Origin: Kaistia dalseonensis | GTDB taxonomy: Bacteria > Pseudomonadota > Alphaproteobacteria > Rhizobiales > Kaistiaceae | Direction: 5' to 3' | NCBI RefSeq assembly: GCF_030814715.1 | Contig: NZ_JAUSVO010000002.1 | Coordinates: 124,001-188,000 of the forward strand | Length of the DNA: 64,000 bases | Part shown: positions 25,328 to 32,874 of the stretch, piece by piece | Numbering within the stretch: position 1 is the first letter of the stretch | Layout of the letters: each line of letters starts with the position of its first letter | Notes under the pieces: generated by a model | The model's input: the letters and a program-made list of their open reading frames with translations, nothing else | Databases searched by the model: none | Told to the model about the DNA's origin: nothing | Made by a program: the position numbers and the translations under genes

Positions 25328-27985
25328 ATGGCAGGCTCGTATTTCACGTTTCGCGACCGTTTCGACGCCGGCCAGCAACTCGCGGCGCGACTGTCGGCAA
25401 TGTCCCTCGATCGTCCTGTCGTCTACGCGCTGCCGCGCGGTGGCGTGCCCGTGGCGCTGGAGATCGCGCGCGCCCTCGAGGCGCCACTGGATCTCATACT
25501 CGTGCGCAAGATCGGCGCCCCCGGAGCGCCGGAGCTGGCCCTGGGCGCCCTGGTCGAGGGCGAGCCGCCCGAGATCGTGATCAACCAGGAAGTGAAGCGG
25601 ACGTCGCGGGCGGACGACGTCTTCCTGGACCAGGCGCGCGAGCGCGAGTTGCAGGAGCTGGAACGGCGCCGCAGCCGGTATCTCGGCGATCGGCCACGGG
25701 TCGATCCGAGAGGACATACCGCCATCATCGTCGACGACGGGCTTGCCACGGGCGCGACGGCCAAGGCGGCCCTCATTGCGATCAAGCGCCGGGGCGCCAC
25801 GCGGACCATCCTTGCCATTCCGGTCGCGCCGAAATCGACCCTGGACGAGATGGCCAACTATGCGGACCTCGTCGTCTGCCTTCATCCCGCCGTGCAATTT
25901 GCCGGTGTCGGCGCCTTCTACGGAGATTTCCACCAGCTTTCCGACGAAGAGACGATCGGCCTGCTGCGCCAGGGCTGGGTGGATGGCCAAGGCACCGCTC
26001 AGCCCGCGCCGGCGCCGGCGGACCCGCGCCAGATCAAGGTGCCGCCGCTCGGCCTCGCCGGCGATCTCCGCGTGCCCGCCGATCCGCGCGGCATTGTTCT
26101 GTTTGCCCATGGCAGCGGTTCGAGCCGCCTGAGCCCGCGCAACATCGCGGTTGCCGAAACCCTGCACAGCCAGGGCTTCGCGACCCTTCTCCTGGACCTG
26201 CTCACGCAGGAAGAGGCAAAGGACCGGCGCAACGTCTTCGACATTCCGCTCCTGGCCGAACGGCTGGTGGAGGCTGCCCTCTGGATCAGCGCGGAGCCGG
26301 ATCTCGCCGATCTGCCGCTCGGCCTGTTCGGAGCGAGCACGGGGGCCGGTGCGGCCATGCTCGCCGCGGCGGAACTGCGCGGTCGCGTCGCCGCGGTCGT
26401 GTCCCGTGGCGGCCGGCCCGATCTCGCCGCTGCCCGGCTGGCCGAAGTCGCCGCGCCGAGCCTGCTCATCGTCGGTGGCAACGACCATCAGGTCCTCGAT
26501 CTCAACCGCAAGGCGCTCGCCATGCTGAGATGCGAGAAGCTGCTCAAGATCGTTCCGAACGCCAACCATCTGTTCGAGGAGCCCGGCGCGCTCGAAGCCG
26601 TGACCGAATTGGCGAGCGCCTGGTTCCAGCATTATCTCGCGCCGGCCGCGCAGCCGCATGCGCTTGCGCCGCCGCTGAAGCAGGTCCCCTCATCGGCCGC
26701 CCTGCTCAAGGCGGCGGCCGAGCCCTTGCCGGCGCTCGACGATCCCGAATTCGCCGCCGCGTTTGACCGCTTCGGTCAGTCGCGGATCGTCCTGCTCGGC
26801 GAGGCGTCGCACGGCACGTCGGAATTCTACCGCGCCCGGGCCGCCATCACGCGTCGCCTGATCGAGCGCCATGGCTTCACCATCGTGGCCGTGGAGGCCG
26901 ATTGGCCCGACGCCGCCGCGATCGATCGCTATGTCCGGCGACATCCGCGCCAACCCATGAACTCGTCGCCCTTCACCCGCTTTCCGAGCTGGATGTGGCG
27001 CAACAAGGATGTCGATGACTTCGTCGGCTTCCTGCGCAACCACAATGCCGCGAGGCCCCCGGCGGATCGGGTCGGGTTCTATGGGCTCGACCTCTACAGC
27101 ATGACGGCATCGATCTCGGCGGTGCTCGCCTATCTCGACCGGATCGATCCCGATGCGGCGAAGATCGCGCGCGCCCGCTATGCCTGCCTTTCGCCCTGGT
27201 CGCTCGAGCCGGCCGCCTATGGGCGCGCCGCGCTGACCGAGGGCTATGCGCTCTGCGAAGTGCCGGTGACGCGCATTCTCGTCGAACTGCTGCAGAAGGA
27301 GTTGCGCTACGCCCGCCACGATGGCGAGCGCTTTTTCGACGCGGCGCAGAATGCGCGCGTGGTCGCAGATGCGGAGCGCTATTATCGGGCCATGTATTAT
27401 GGCGCGCGCGAATCCTGGAACCTGCGCGACCGGCACATGTTCGAAACCTTGAAGAACATTCTGGCGCAGGCCGGTCCGGACGCCAAGGCCGTCGTCTGGG
27501 CGCACAATTCGCATATTGGAGACGCGCGTTTCACCGAGATGGGCCGGGAGCGTGGCGAGCTCAACATCGGCCAGCTATGCCGCGAGACATATGGCAGCGA
27601 CGCAAGCCTGATCGGGTTCGGCACGCATGCCGGCACCGTCGCCGCCGCTTCCGAATGGGATGCGCCGATGGAGGTCAAGACCGTAAGGCCGTCCCGGCCC
27701 GACAGCTATGAAGCGCTCTGCCACGAAACCGGCCAGGAACGCTTCCTGGTCGATCTGAGACCGGGACAGCATGATGAGCTCCGCCGCGAATTGGCCGACC
27801 CTCGGCTCGAGCGCTATATCGGCGTCATCTACCGGCCCGACACCGAACGCTGGAGCCACTACAGCTATGCGATCCTGCCCCAGCAATATGATGCCTTCGC
27901 CTGGTTCGACACCACGCATGCCGTGATCCCCTTGCCGGGGCAGGTCAGCGCGGGCGAGGACGAAACATACCCGTTCGGACTCTGA
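25328..27985 (+). CDS. Three-domain protein: phosphoribosyltransferase, alpha/beta hydrolase, erythromycin-esterase-like
   Basis: This 885-residue protein has three enzyme-like domains in one chain. Residues 1 to about 215 are a type I phosphoribosyltransferase with the PRPP loop AIIVDDGLATGATAKAA (about 133-149). Residues about 235-435 are a dienelactone-hydrolase-like fold with nucleophile LFGASTGAGAA (about 334-344), an Asp in GGNDHQV and a His in NANHLFEE. Residues about 455-880 are an erythromycin-esterase domain with GEASHGTSEFYRAR, VAVEADWPDAAAIDRY and VVWAHNSHIGDARF, whose Glu and His residues match the Ere active site. AAGGGG lies upstream of the ATG; the frame running back to 25184 looks non-coding. 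The overall function is unknown; the linked UspA and beta-CASP genes suggest a stress or low-oxygen role. Confidence 0.88.
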   Translation: MAGSYFTFRDRFDAGQQLAARLSAMSLDRPVVYALPRGGVPVALEIARALEAPLDLILVRKIGAPGAPELALGALVEGEPPEIVINQEVKRTSRADDVFLDQARERELQELERRRSRYLGDRPRVDPRGHTAIIVDDGLATGATAKAALIAIKRRGATRTILAIPVAPKSTLDEMANYADLVVCLHPAVQFAGVGAFYGDFHQLSDEETIGLLRQGWVDGQGTAQPAPAPADPRQIKVPPLGLAGDLRVPADPRGIVLFAHGSGSSRLSPRNIAVAETLHSQGFATLLLDLLTQEEAKDRRNVFDIPLLAERLVEAALWISAEPDLADLPLGLFGASTGAGAAMLAAAELRGRVAAVVSRGGRPDLAAARLAEVAAPSLLIVGGNDHQVLDLNRKALAMLRCEKLLKIVPNANHLFEEPGALEAVTELASAWFQHYLAPAAQPHALAPPLKQVPSSAALLKAAAEPLPALDDPEFAAAFDRFGQSRIVLLGEASHGTSEFYRARAAITRRLIERHGFTIVAVEADWPDAAAIDRYVRRHPRQPMNSSPFTRFPSWMWRNKDVDDFVGFLRNHNAARPPADRVGFYGLDLYSMTASISAVLAYLDRIDPDAAKIARARYACLSPWSLEPAAYGRAALTEGYALCEVPVTRILVELLQKELRYARHDGERFFDAAQNARVVADAERYYRAMYYGARESWNLRDRHMFETLKNILAQAGPDAKAVVWAHNSHIGDARFTEMGRERGELNIGQLCRETYGSDASLIGFGTHAGTVAAASEWDAPMEVKTVRPSRPDSYEALCHETGQERFLVDLRPGQHDELRRELADPRLERYIGVIYRPDTERWSHYSYAILPQQYDAFAWFDTTHAVIPLPGQVSAGEDETYPFGL

Positions 27986-28009
27986 CGGCACGGACGCGGC
28001 GGCGTTTAC

Positions 28010-28027
28010 GCGGCCGTGCACGGCCGC
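28010..28027. terminator. 18-bp perfect palindrome after the three-domain gene
   Basis: GCGGCCG, a TGCA loop and CGGCCGC form a 7-bp stem 24 bp after the stop, without a T-run. It can act for both strands between convergent genes. Confidence 0.4.
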
Positions 28028-28113
28028 CCTCAGCCGGAATGGCACGGGACGATCTCGGCTTCGGTCGGCCGCGTGCATACGCGATGTCGCGCGGGGACTT
28101 TCGATAAGCCGCC

Positions 28114-28144
28114 GCCGGGCCCTCACCGCGTGAGATGGCCCGGC
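28114..28144 (-). terminator. Hairpin after the UspA gene
   Basis: GCCGGGCC (28114-28121) pairs with GGCCCGGC (28137-28144), and an inner CTCA/TGAG pair extends the stem. It begins 9 bp beyond the UspA stop on the minus strand and is a likely terminator, though no T-run follows. Confidence 0.5.
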
Positions 28145-28153
28145 GCATCGGCC

Positions 28154-28927
28154 TCAGTGCGAGAGCAGGACCGGGACGAGCATCTGATGCAGCAGCGTAT
28201 CGCTCGCGCCGCCAAAGAGGCTCTCGCCGAACTTCGAATGGCCGTAGGCACCGGCGACCACCAGATCGACCTCGTCCATGGCCGCCCTCTGCAGCAGTTC
28301 AGCGCCGATTTCGAATTCGTAAGGCGGCGTCGTATCCATCACCGCGGTCAGTCCATGCCGGGCGAGATGCTGCACGATGAGTTCCGGCTGGGCGCGCTCC
28401 ACGGAGCCGATCGAGGCGATCTGGATCGTCTCCGCGCCCCGCAGCAGCGGGATCGCATCATGCAGCGCCCGGGTCGCCTCCCGGCTGCCATCCCATGCGA
28501 CGAGCACGCGGGAAAACCGGCTGCTGGAGAGGCGGCTGATGGGAACCGCCAGGATCGGTCGGCCACAGGAGCGCACGACATCGGCAATCCGGAAGCCCTG
28601 CGGATTCCGATCGTCATTGTCGGGCGAGCCCAATCCCAGGATCGCCAGGTCGACATGCCTGATCTGGGTGATCAGATCATCGGCCACCGGCTCGTCGCTC
28701 AACATCCAGGCGCCGGCAAGCTCGCGCGTGCGCAGCTGCAGGTCGAACGCGGCCTCGACCGCCTGGGCGATCTCGTCCGGGGCGCCCTCGCCTGCCGAGA
28801 CGGTCGGCGATGTGTAGAAGGCGGTGACGAACGCGCCATGGGACTGTGCGATGTCCATGGCGAAGAGCATGCGTTCGCGGCCGGTATCGGAAAGGTCGAC
28901 GCTGACGATAATATCCTTGATAGACAT
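28154..28927 (-). CDS. Universal stress protein, tandem UspA domains
   Basis: The 257-residue cytoplasmic protein has two UspA-like halves. The first (about residues 1-135) begins KDIIVSVDLSDTGRERM but lacks a clear ATP-binding glycine loop. The second (about 140-257) has VLVAWDGSREATRALHDAIPLL and ends with GAYGHSKFGESLFGGAS, the G-2x-G-9x-G-S ATP-binding motif. Tandem UspA proteins of this kind are often induced by FNR/FixK at low oxygen, and a matching box lies 204 bp upstream. Convergent with the three-domain gene. Confidence 0.92.
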   Translation of the reverse strand: MSIKDIIVSVDLSDTGRERMLFAMDIAQSHGAFVTAFYTSPTVSAGEGAPDEIAQAVEAAFDLQLRTRELAGAWMLSDEPVADDLITQIRHVDLAILGLGSPDNDDRNPQGFRIADVVRSCGRPILAVPISRLSSSRFSRVLVAWDGSREATRALHDAIPLLRGAETIQIASIGSVERAQPELIVQHLARHGLTAVMDTTPPYEFEIGAELLQRAAMDEVDLVVAGAYGHSKFGESLFGGASDTLLHQMLVPVLLSH

Positions 28928-29130
28928 GCTTGCCTGCCGTCTGCTGGTTGCGGAGACTCATGCGCTGCCGGGATCGGACGTAATTTTGGTCTGCGAGAGA
29001 CAGATCGGCAACAAGAACCGACCGCCTGACGGGCCATTGTCATCGTTCGACGAACAATTTCCTTGGCCGCCTTGCAAGAAACGAAGATCTCGACGTTCAG
29101 GACAGACTGGCTATTTCTCGTATCGCCGCA

Positions 29131-29144
29131 TTGACGTGCATCAA
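29131..29144 (-). promoter_or_regulatory. FNR/FixK-type box upstream of the UspA gene
   Basis: TTGACGTGCATCAA fits the TTGA-N6-TCAA FixK consensus exactly and the TTGAT-N4-ATCAA FNR consensus with one mismatch. It lies between the 3' end of the beta-CASP gene and the UspA start, 204 bp upstream of the latter. If used as a class II site this leaves a leader of about 160 nt. The remaining 28928-29198 sequence shows nothing else. Confidence 0.55.
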
Positions 29145-29198
29145 GACCATGGGTCGTCTGTCCTTCGGCACGCTAGCCGGCAGGCTCGGAGCAGCCGG

Positions 29199-30815
29199 TC
29201 AGGAGTCCGTCAGCGCCCGGCGAAGGCGGCGGAGGATCACCCGCTTGGCGCGATCATCGGCCGCCTGGTGAACCGCGTCGTTGACGTCGAGGATCAGCTT
29301 CGAGAGATCATTGTGCCAATCGAGACGACCGACGGATTCGAGCGCAATCCGCGCGGGAGCTTCGCCCGGAACGGGTCGGGCCACGCCCCCGGTCAGTTCG
29401 AAGGCCTCGTCGAGCACGGGAACGACGATCTGCGTGTCATCCGGCAAACCGTGCAGCCGATCCTTCAGCGCGTCGATCGCCCCTTTCTCCCCATGTGTCA
29501 GGAAGATGTTTCCGCCGATCGGGCGCCTGCCCGCGATCCACGCCGCCAGTTCCGGCGCGTCGGCATGGCCCGAATAGAGGTCGATCGAACGGATCCGCGC
29601 GCGAACCACGATCTCCTCGCCCATCAGCCGCACGCGCGATGCGCCATCGAGCAGAATGCGCCCGAGCGTACCCTGCGCCTGGAAGCCGACCAGCAGAACA
29701 GTCCCTTCTTCGCGCCAGAGCCAGTCCTTCAGATGGTGACGAATGCGGCCGGCATCGCACATCCCGCTCGCCGCGATGACGATATAGAAGCTGCGGATCC
29801 GGCCGATCGCCTTGCTCTGTTCCACCGTCTCGGTGAAGTGCACATTGCGGGCGCCGAGCGCCCGCTGCAGCGCGTCGCCGCCGACGATTTCTCCGGCATG
29901 CTCACCGAAGACGGCGCTCGCCTTGGTCGCGAGCGGCGAATCGATGAAGATCGGGATCGTCGGGATATCGCCGCTCTCCATCAGGTGAACGAGATCGACC
30001 AGCAGTTCCTGCGTCCGTTCGACGGCGAAGGAGGGAATGAGCAACGCGCCGCTTCCCGTTCTGATCGCCGCCTTGACCTCGCTCCGCAGGACGTGCAGCC
30101 GCCGCTCAGGCGAAACCTCCTCGCGATCGGTGTCGCCATAGGTCGACTCGCAGACGACGTAGTCGAAGCCCTGCGGCGCGTCCGGTTCAGCCTGAAACAG
30201 CTTGTGGCCGGGCCCGATATCGCCGGAGAAGAGCAGCCTCAGCGGCTTGCCGCCACCCTGCGCGATCTCGACCTCGACCGAGGCCGAGCCGAGCAGATGG
30301 CCGGCATTCCAGAACCGCGCCCGAATCCCGTCGGCGACCGGCGTCCATGCGGCATAGTCGACCGGCCTGAACTGGGCCAGCGTCGCGATCGCCTGCTGCA
30401 CGTCGTAGATCGGGGCGACCGCCGGCAGTCCACGGTGGGCGTTGCGCTGGTTGAGCTGCAGGACCTCCGTCTCCTGGATATGGCCGGAATCGGGCAGCAT
30501 GACCGAACAGAGGTCCACGGTCGCGCGCGTCGCGAGGATCGAACCCGTGAATCCGTCTTTCACCAGCTTCGGCAACAGGCCGCTGTGATCGATATGGGCA
30601 TGCGTGAGGATCGCCGCGTCCAGGGCACCGGGATCGAAGGGAAACGCCCTGTAATTCAGCTCTTTCTCGGTCTTGGAGCCCTGGAACATGCCGCAGTCGA
30701 CCAGAATGCGGGCCTGCGGTGTTTCGAGCGCATAGCACGAGCCCGTGACCATTTCGGTCGCGCCATGGAAGCGGAGGCGTATCGCCCCGCCATCGGAGAG
30801 TTCCGATGCGGACAT
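29199..30815 (-). CDS. Beta-CASP metallo-beta-lactamase-fold RNA nuclease-like protein
   Basis: The 538-residue protein has the metallo-beta-lactamase motif HAHIDHSG (about residues 66-73), an upstream FHGATEMVTGSCYAL strand, a beta-CASP insertion (about 200-340) and the C-terminal RNA-metabolising domain (SIDLYSGHADAPELAAWI, then NIFLTHGEKGAIDALKDRL). Relatives include the CPSF-like and YSH1-like exonucleases that process RNA. A helical tail of about 70 residues (about 470-538) ends the protein. It is transcribed toward the UspA gene, with 271 bp between. In Alphaproteobacteria such genes often sit with usp genes in low-oxygen clusters; that is context, not proof. Confidence 0.9.
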   Translation of the reverse strand: MSASELSDGGAIRLRFHGATEMVTGSCYALETPQARILVDCGMFQGSKTEKELNYRAFPFDPGALDAAILTHAHIDHSGLLPKLVKDGFTGSILATRATVDLCSVMLPDSGHIQETEVLQLNQRNAHRGLPAVAPIYDVQQAIATLAQFRPVDYAAWTPVADGIRARFWNAGHLLGSASVEVEIAQGGGKPLRLLFSGDIGPGHKLFQAEPDAPQGFDYVVCESTYGDTDREEVSPERRLHVLRSEVKAAIRTGSGALLIPSFAVERTQELLVDLVHLMESGDIPTIPIFIDSPLATKASAVFGEHAGEIVGGDALQRALGARNVHFTETVEQSKAIGRIRSFYIVIAASGMCDAGRIRHHLKDWLWREEGTVLLVGFQAQGTLGRILLDGASRVRLMGEEIVVRARIRSIDLYSGHADAPELAAWIAGRRPIGGNIFLTHGEKGAIDALKDRLHGLPDDTQIVVPVLDEAFELTGGVARPVPGEAPARIALESVGRLDWHNDLSKLILDVNDAVHQAADDRAKRVILRRLRRALTDS

Positions 30816-31120
30816 AACCTGGCTGGCTCCTCGTCTTGCCTCGCCGACATGTGGCGCGAAAGCCTAAGGTCGCGCGATCTCGATGTCGATCGTCTTCTCG
30901 CTGTTCCAGGCCTCGACGATCTTCCCGAATTCGACCGCGAGCGCGCCCTCGGCTGAGACTGCGACGTGATTGGCCGGCCATCTTTGCGACGGGCATCGGC
31001 TCGTGAGAATGTGCCTGGTCCGAAATGAATCGTTCACGTGGCCCGGCCTAAGGTGCCGGGGCGCGTCGAGAGCGCGGTCGGGGATCGCGTCTCGGCGCCA
31101 CGAAGATTGGGGGGACTTCG
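30816..31120. other. 305-bp gap with possible coding remnant
   Basis: On the minus strand, codons ending in a stop at 30864-30866 read ALAVEFGKIVEAWNSEKTID and then IEIARP. This looks like a protein C-terminus, but no start codon or longer domain lies upstream. It may be the tail of a decayed gene. The rest holds the divergent promoters of the nuclease gene and the ThDP-enzyme gene; no clear box was found. Confidence 0.3.
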
Positions 31121-32728
31121 ATGTCGACGGTGAAGGATGTAACGTTCAATCTCTTGCGTCAGCTGGGATTGACCACGGTGGTTGGCAATCCCGGGTCTAC
31201 GGAAGAGCCATTCCTCAAGAATTTCCCGGATGATTTCAATTATGTGATGGCCCTGCAGGAGGCGAGCGTCGTCAGCATTGCCGACGGACTGTCGCAGGGG
31301 CTGCGCAAGCCGGTGATCGTGAACCTCCATACTGGCGCCGGCACGGGCAACGCCATGTGCGCCATTCTCACCGCCTATCTCAACAAGACCCCGCTGATCA
31401 TCACGGCCGGCCAGCAGACGCGCGACATGCTGCTGATCGAGCCGATGCTGACCAATATCGACGCCACCATGCTGCCGCGCCCCTGGGTGAAATGGGCCTA
31501 TGAGCCGACCCGCGCGCAGGACGTGCCCGGCGCTTTCATGCGGGCCTATGCCACCGCTGTCCAGGAGCCGGCCGGGCCGGTCTATCTGTCGCTGCCGCTG
31601 GACGATTGGGACCAGCCGATGGACGAAATCGAGCTGCGGCGCACGGTCTCGACCCGTATCGGCCCCGATCCGGCGCGGGTCGAAGAATTCGCGTCCCGGA
31701 TCAACAAGGCGAAGTCGCCGGTCCTGGTCTATGGCGCCGACATGGCGCGCGGTGGCGCCGATGTCTGGGCGGACGGCATCGCTTTGGCCGAACGTCTCGG
31801 CGTCCCCGTCTGGACGTCGCCCTTCTGCGAGCGGCCGCCATTCCCCGAGACCCATCCGCAGTTTGCGGGCCCGCTGCCGCCGGCCATCGGGCCGCTCAGC
31901 GGCCTGCTCAAGGGCCACGACCTGATCGTCGTCGTGGGCGCCCCCGTGTTCCGCTATTACCCCTATGTTCCCGGCTCCTATCTGCCGGAGGGGGCCGAGC
32001 TCATCCACGTCACCGACGACGCCAATGCCGCAGCCAAGGCGGCGGTCGGCGACAGCCTGGTCAGCGATGCCGGCCTGTTCCTGGAAGCGCTACTGCCGCT
32101 GGTGGAGGCTCGCTCCGCCTTTGCCGGCGCATCGCTGCGCGCCGCCCCGAAAATCCCGTCCGACGAATTGCCGCTGACGCCGGCCGCTGTGTTCGCCACG
32201 CTGAACGGGCTGCTTCCGGACGATTTCGTGCTGACGCAGGAATCGCCCTCCAACATCCCGCAGCTTCAGGACCAGATCCGCGTCCGCAAGCCCGACGTCT
32301 CCTATGCCTTCGCCTCGGGCGCGCTCGGCTGGACGGTTCCCGCCGCCGTGGGTCTTGCGCTCGCCGAGCGGGATAGCGGCCGCAACCGCCCCGTGCTCTG
32401 CATCATGGGCGACGGCTCGTTCCAGTATTCGGTGCAGGGCGTCTACACCGGCGTCCGCCAGAAGGCCCATCTGATCTATGTGGTTCTGCAGAACGAGGAA
32501 TACGGCATCCTGAAACAGTTTGCCGAACTCGAGAACACACCCAATGTCCCGGGCCTCGACCTGCCGGGCCTCGATATCGTCTCGCTGGGCAAGGGCTATG
32601 GTGCCAATACGTCGAGCGCAAAGACCATCGAGGAACTGTCGAGCGCCTTCAAAGCCGCTCTCGACTTCAAGGGCACGAGCGTTATCGTGGTGCCGATCAC
32701 GCCCAAGCTCGGAGGCCTGCTCGGCTAG
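31121..32728 (+). CDS. Benzoylformate-decarboxylase-like ThDP enzyme
   Basis: The 535-residue protein aligns along its length with Pseudomonas putida benzoylformate decarboxylase from memory of that sequence. Ser26 (GNPGSTEEPFLKNFP), Glu47 (ALQEASV, cofactor activation) and His70 (NLHTGAGTGNAM) are at the same positions. The second catalytic histidine, His281 of the P. putida enzyme (FRYHQY), is replaced by Tyr280 (FRYYPY). The ThDP/Mg motif GDGSFQYSVQG to NEEYGIL is intact. The family cleaves 2-keto acids non-oxidatively; the changed residue means the substrate or reaction may differ. A GGGGGG-rich ribosome site precedes the start. The amidohydrolase follows by 146 bp. Confidence 0.85.
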   Translation: MSTVKDVTFNLLRQLGLTTVVGNPGSTEEPFLKNFPDDFNYVMALQEASVVSIADGLSQGLRKPVIVNLHTGAGTGNAMCAILTAYLNKTPLIITAGQQTRDMLLIEPMLTNIDATMLPRPWVKWAYEPTRAQDVPGAFMRAYATAVQEPAGPVYLSLPLDDWDQPMDEIELRRTVSTRIGPDPARVEEFASRINKAKSPVLVYGADMARGGADVWADGIALAERLGVPVWTSPFCERPPFPETHPQFAGPLPPAIGPLSGLLKGHDLIVVVGAPVFRYYPYVPGSYLPEGAELIHVTDDANAAAKAAVGDSLVSDAGLFLEALLPLVEARSAFAGASLRAAPKIPSDELPLTPAAVFATLNGLLPDDFVLTQESPSNIPQLQDQIRVRKPDVSYAFASGALGWTVPAAVGLALAERDSGRNRPVLCIMGDGSFQYSVQGVYTGVRQKAHLIYVVLQNEEYGILKQFAELENTPNVPGLDLPGLDIVSLGKGYGANTSSAKTIEELSSAFKAALDFKGTSVIVVPITPKLGGLLG

Positions 32729-32790
32729 GACGCGTCCGACGCTCGAGCGACCATCAGGCGCAATGAAGGCGCCGACCAACAAGAAGCAGG

Positions 32791-32826
32791 GAGCTTTTCC
32801 ACGTTCGTGAAAACGTGGGAAGGCTC
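32791..32826 (+). terminator. Strong hairpin between ThDP-enzyme and amidohydrolase genes
   Basis: The arms at 32791-32805 and 32812-32826 pair over 15 bp with two G-U wobbles and a 6-nt CGTGAA loop. It lies 63 bp after the upstream stop and 48 bp before the next start. No T-run follows, so it may be an attenuator, processing site or stabilising element. Confidence 0.5.
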
Positions 32827-32874
32827 TCCTTGCAAGCCAATGCCCGATCAAGGGAACTTCGGAGGAAGCCCGTC

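Noticed and set aside
28824-30956. 710-residue plus-strand frame over the beta-CASP gene
   Set aside because: Antisense shadow: no motifs, while the opposite strand has the HxHxDH motif and the full domain order.
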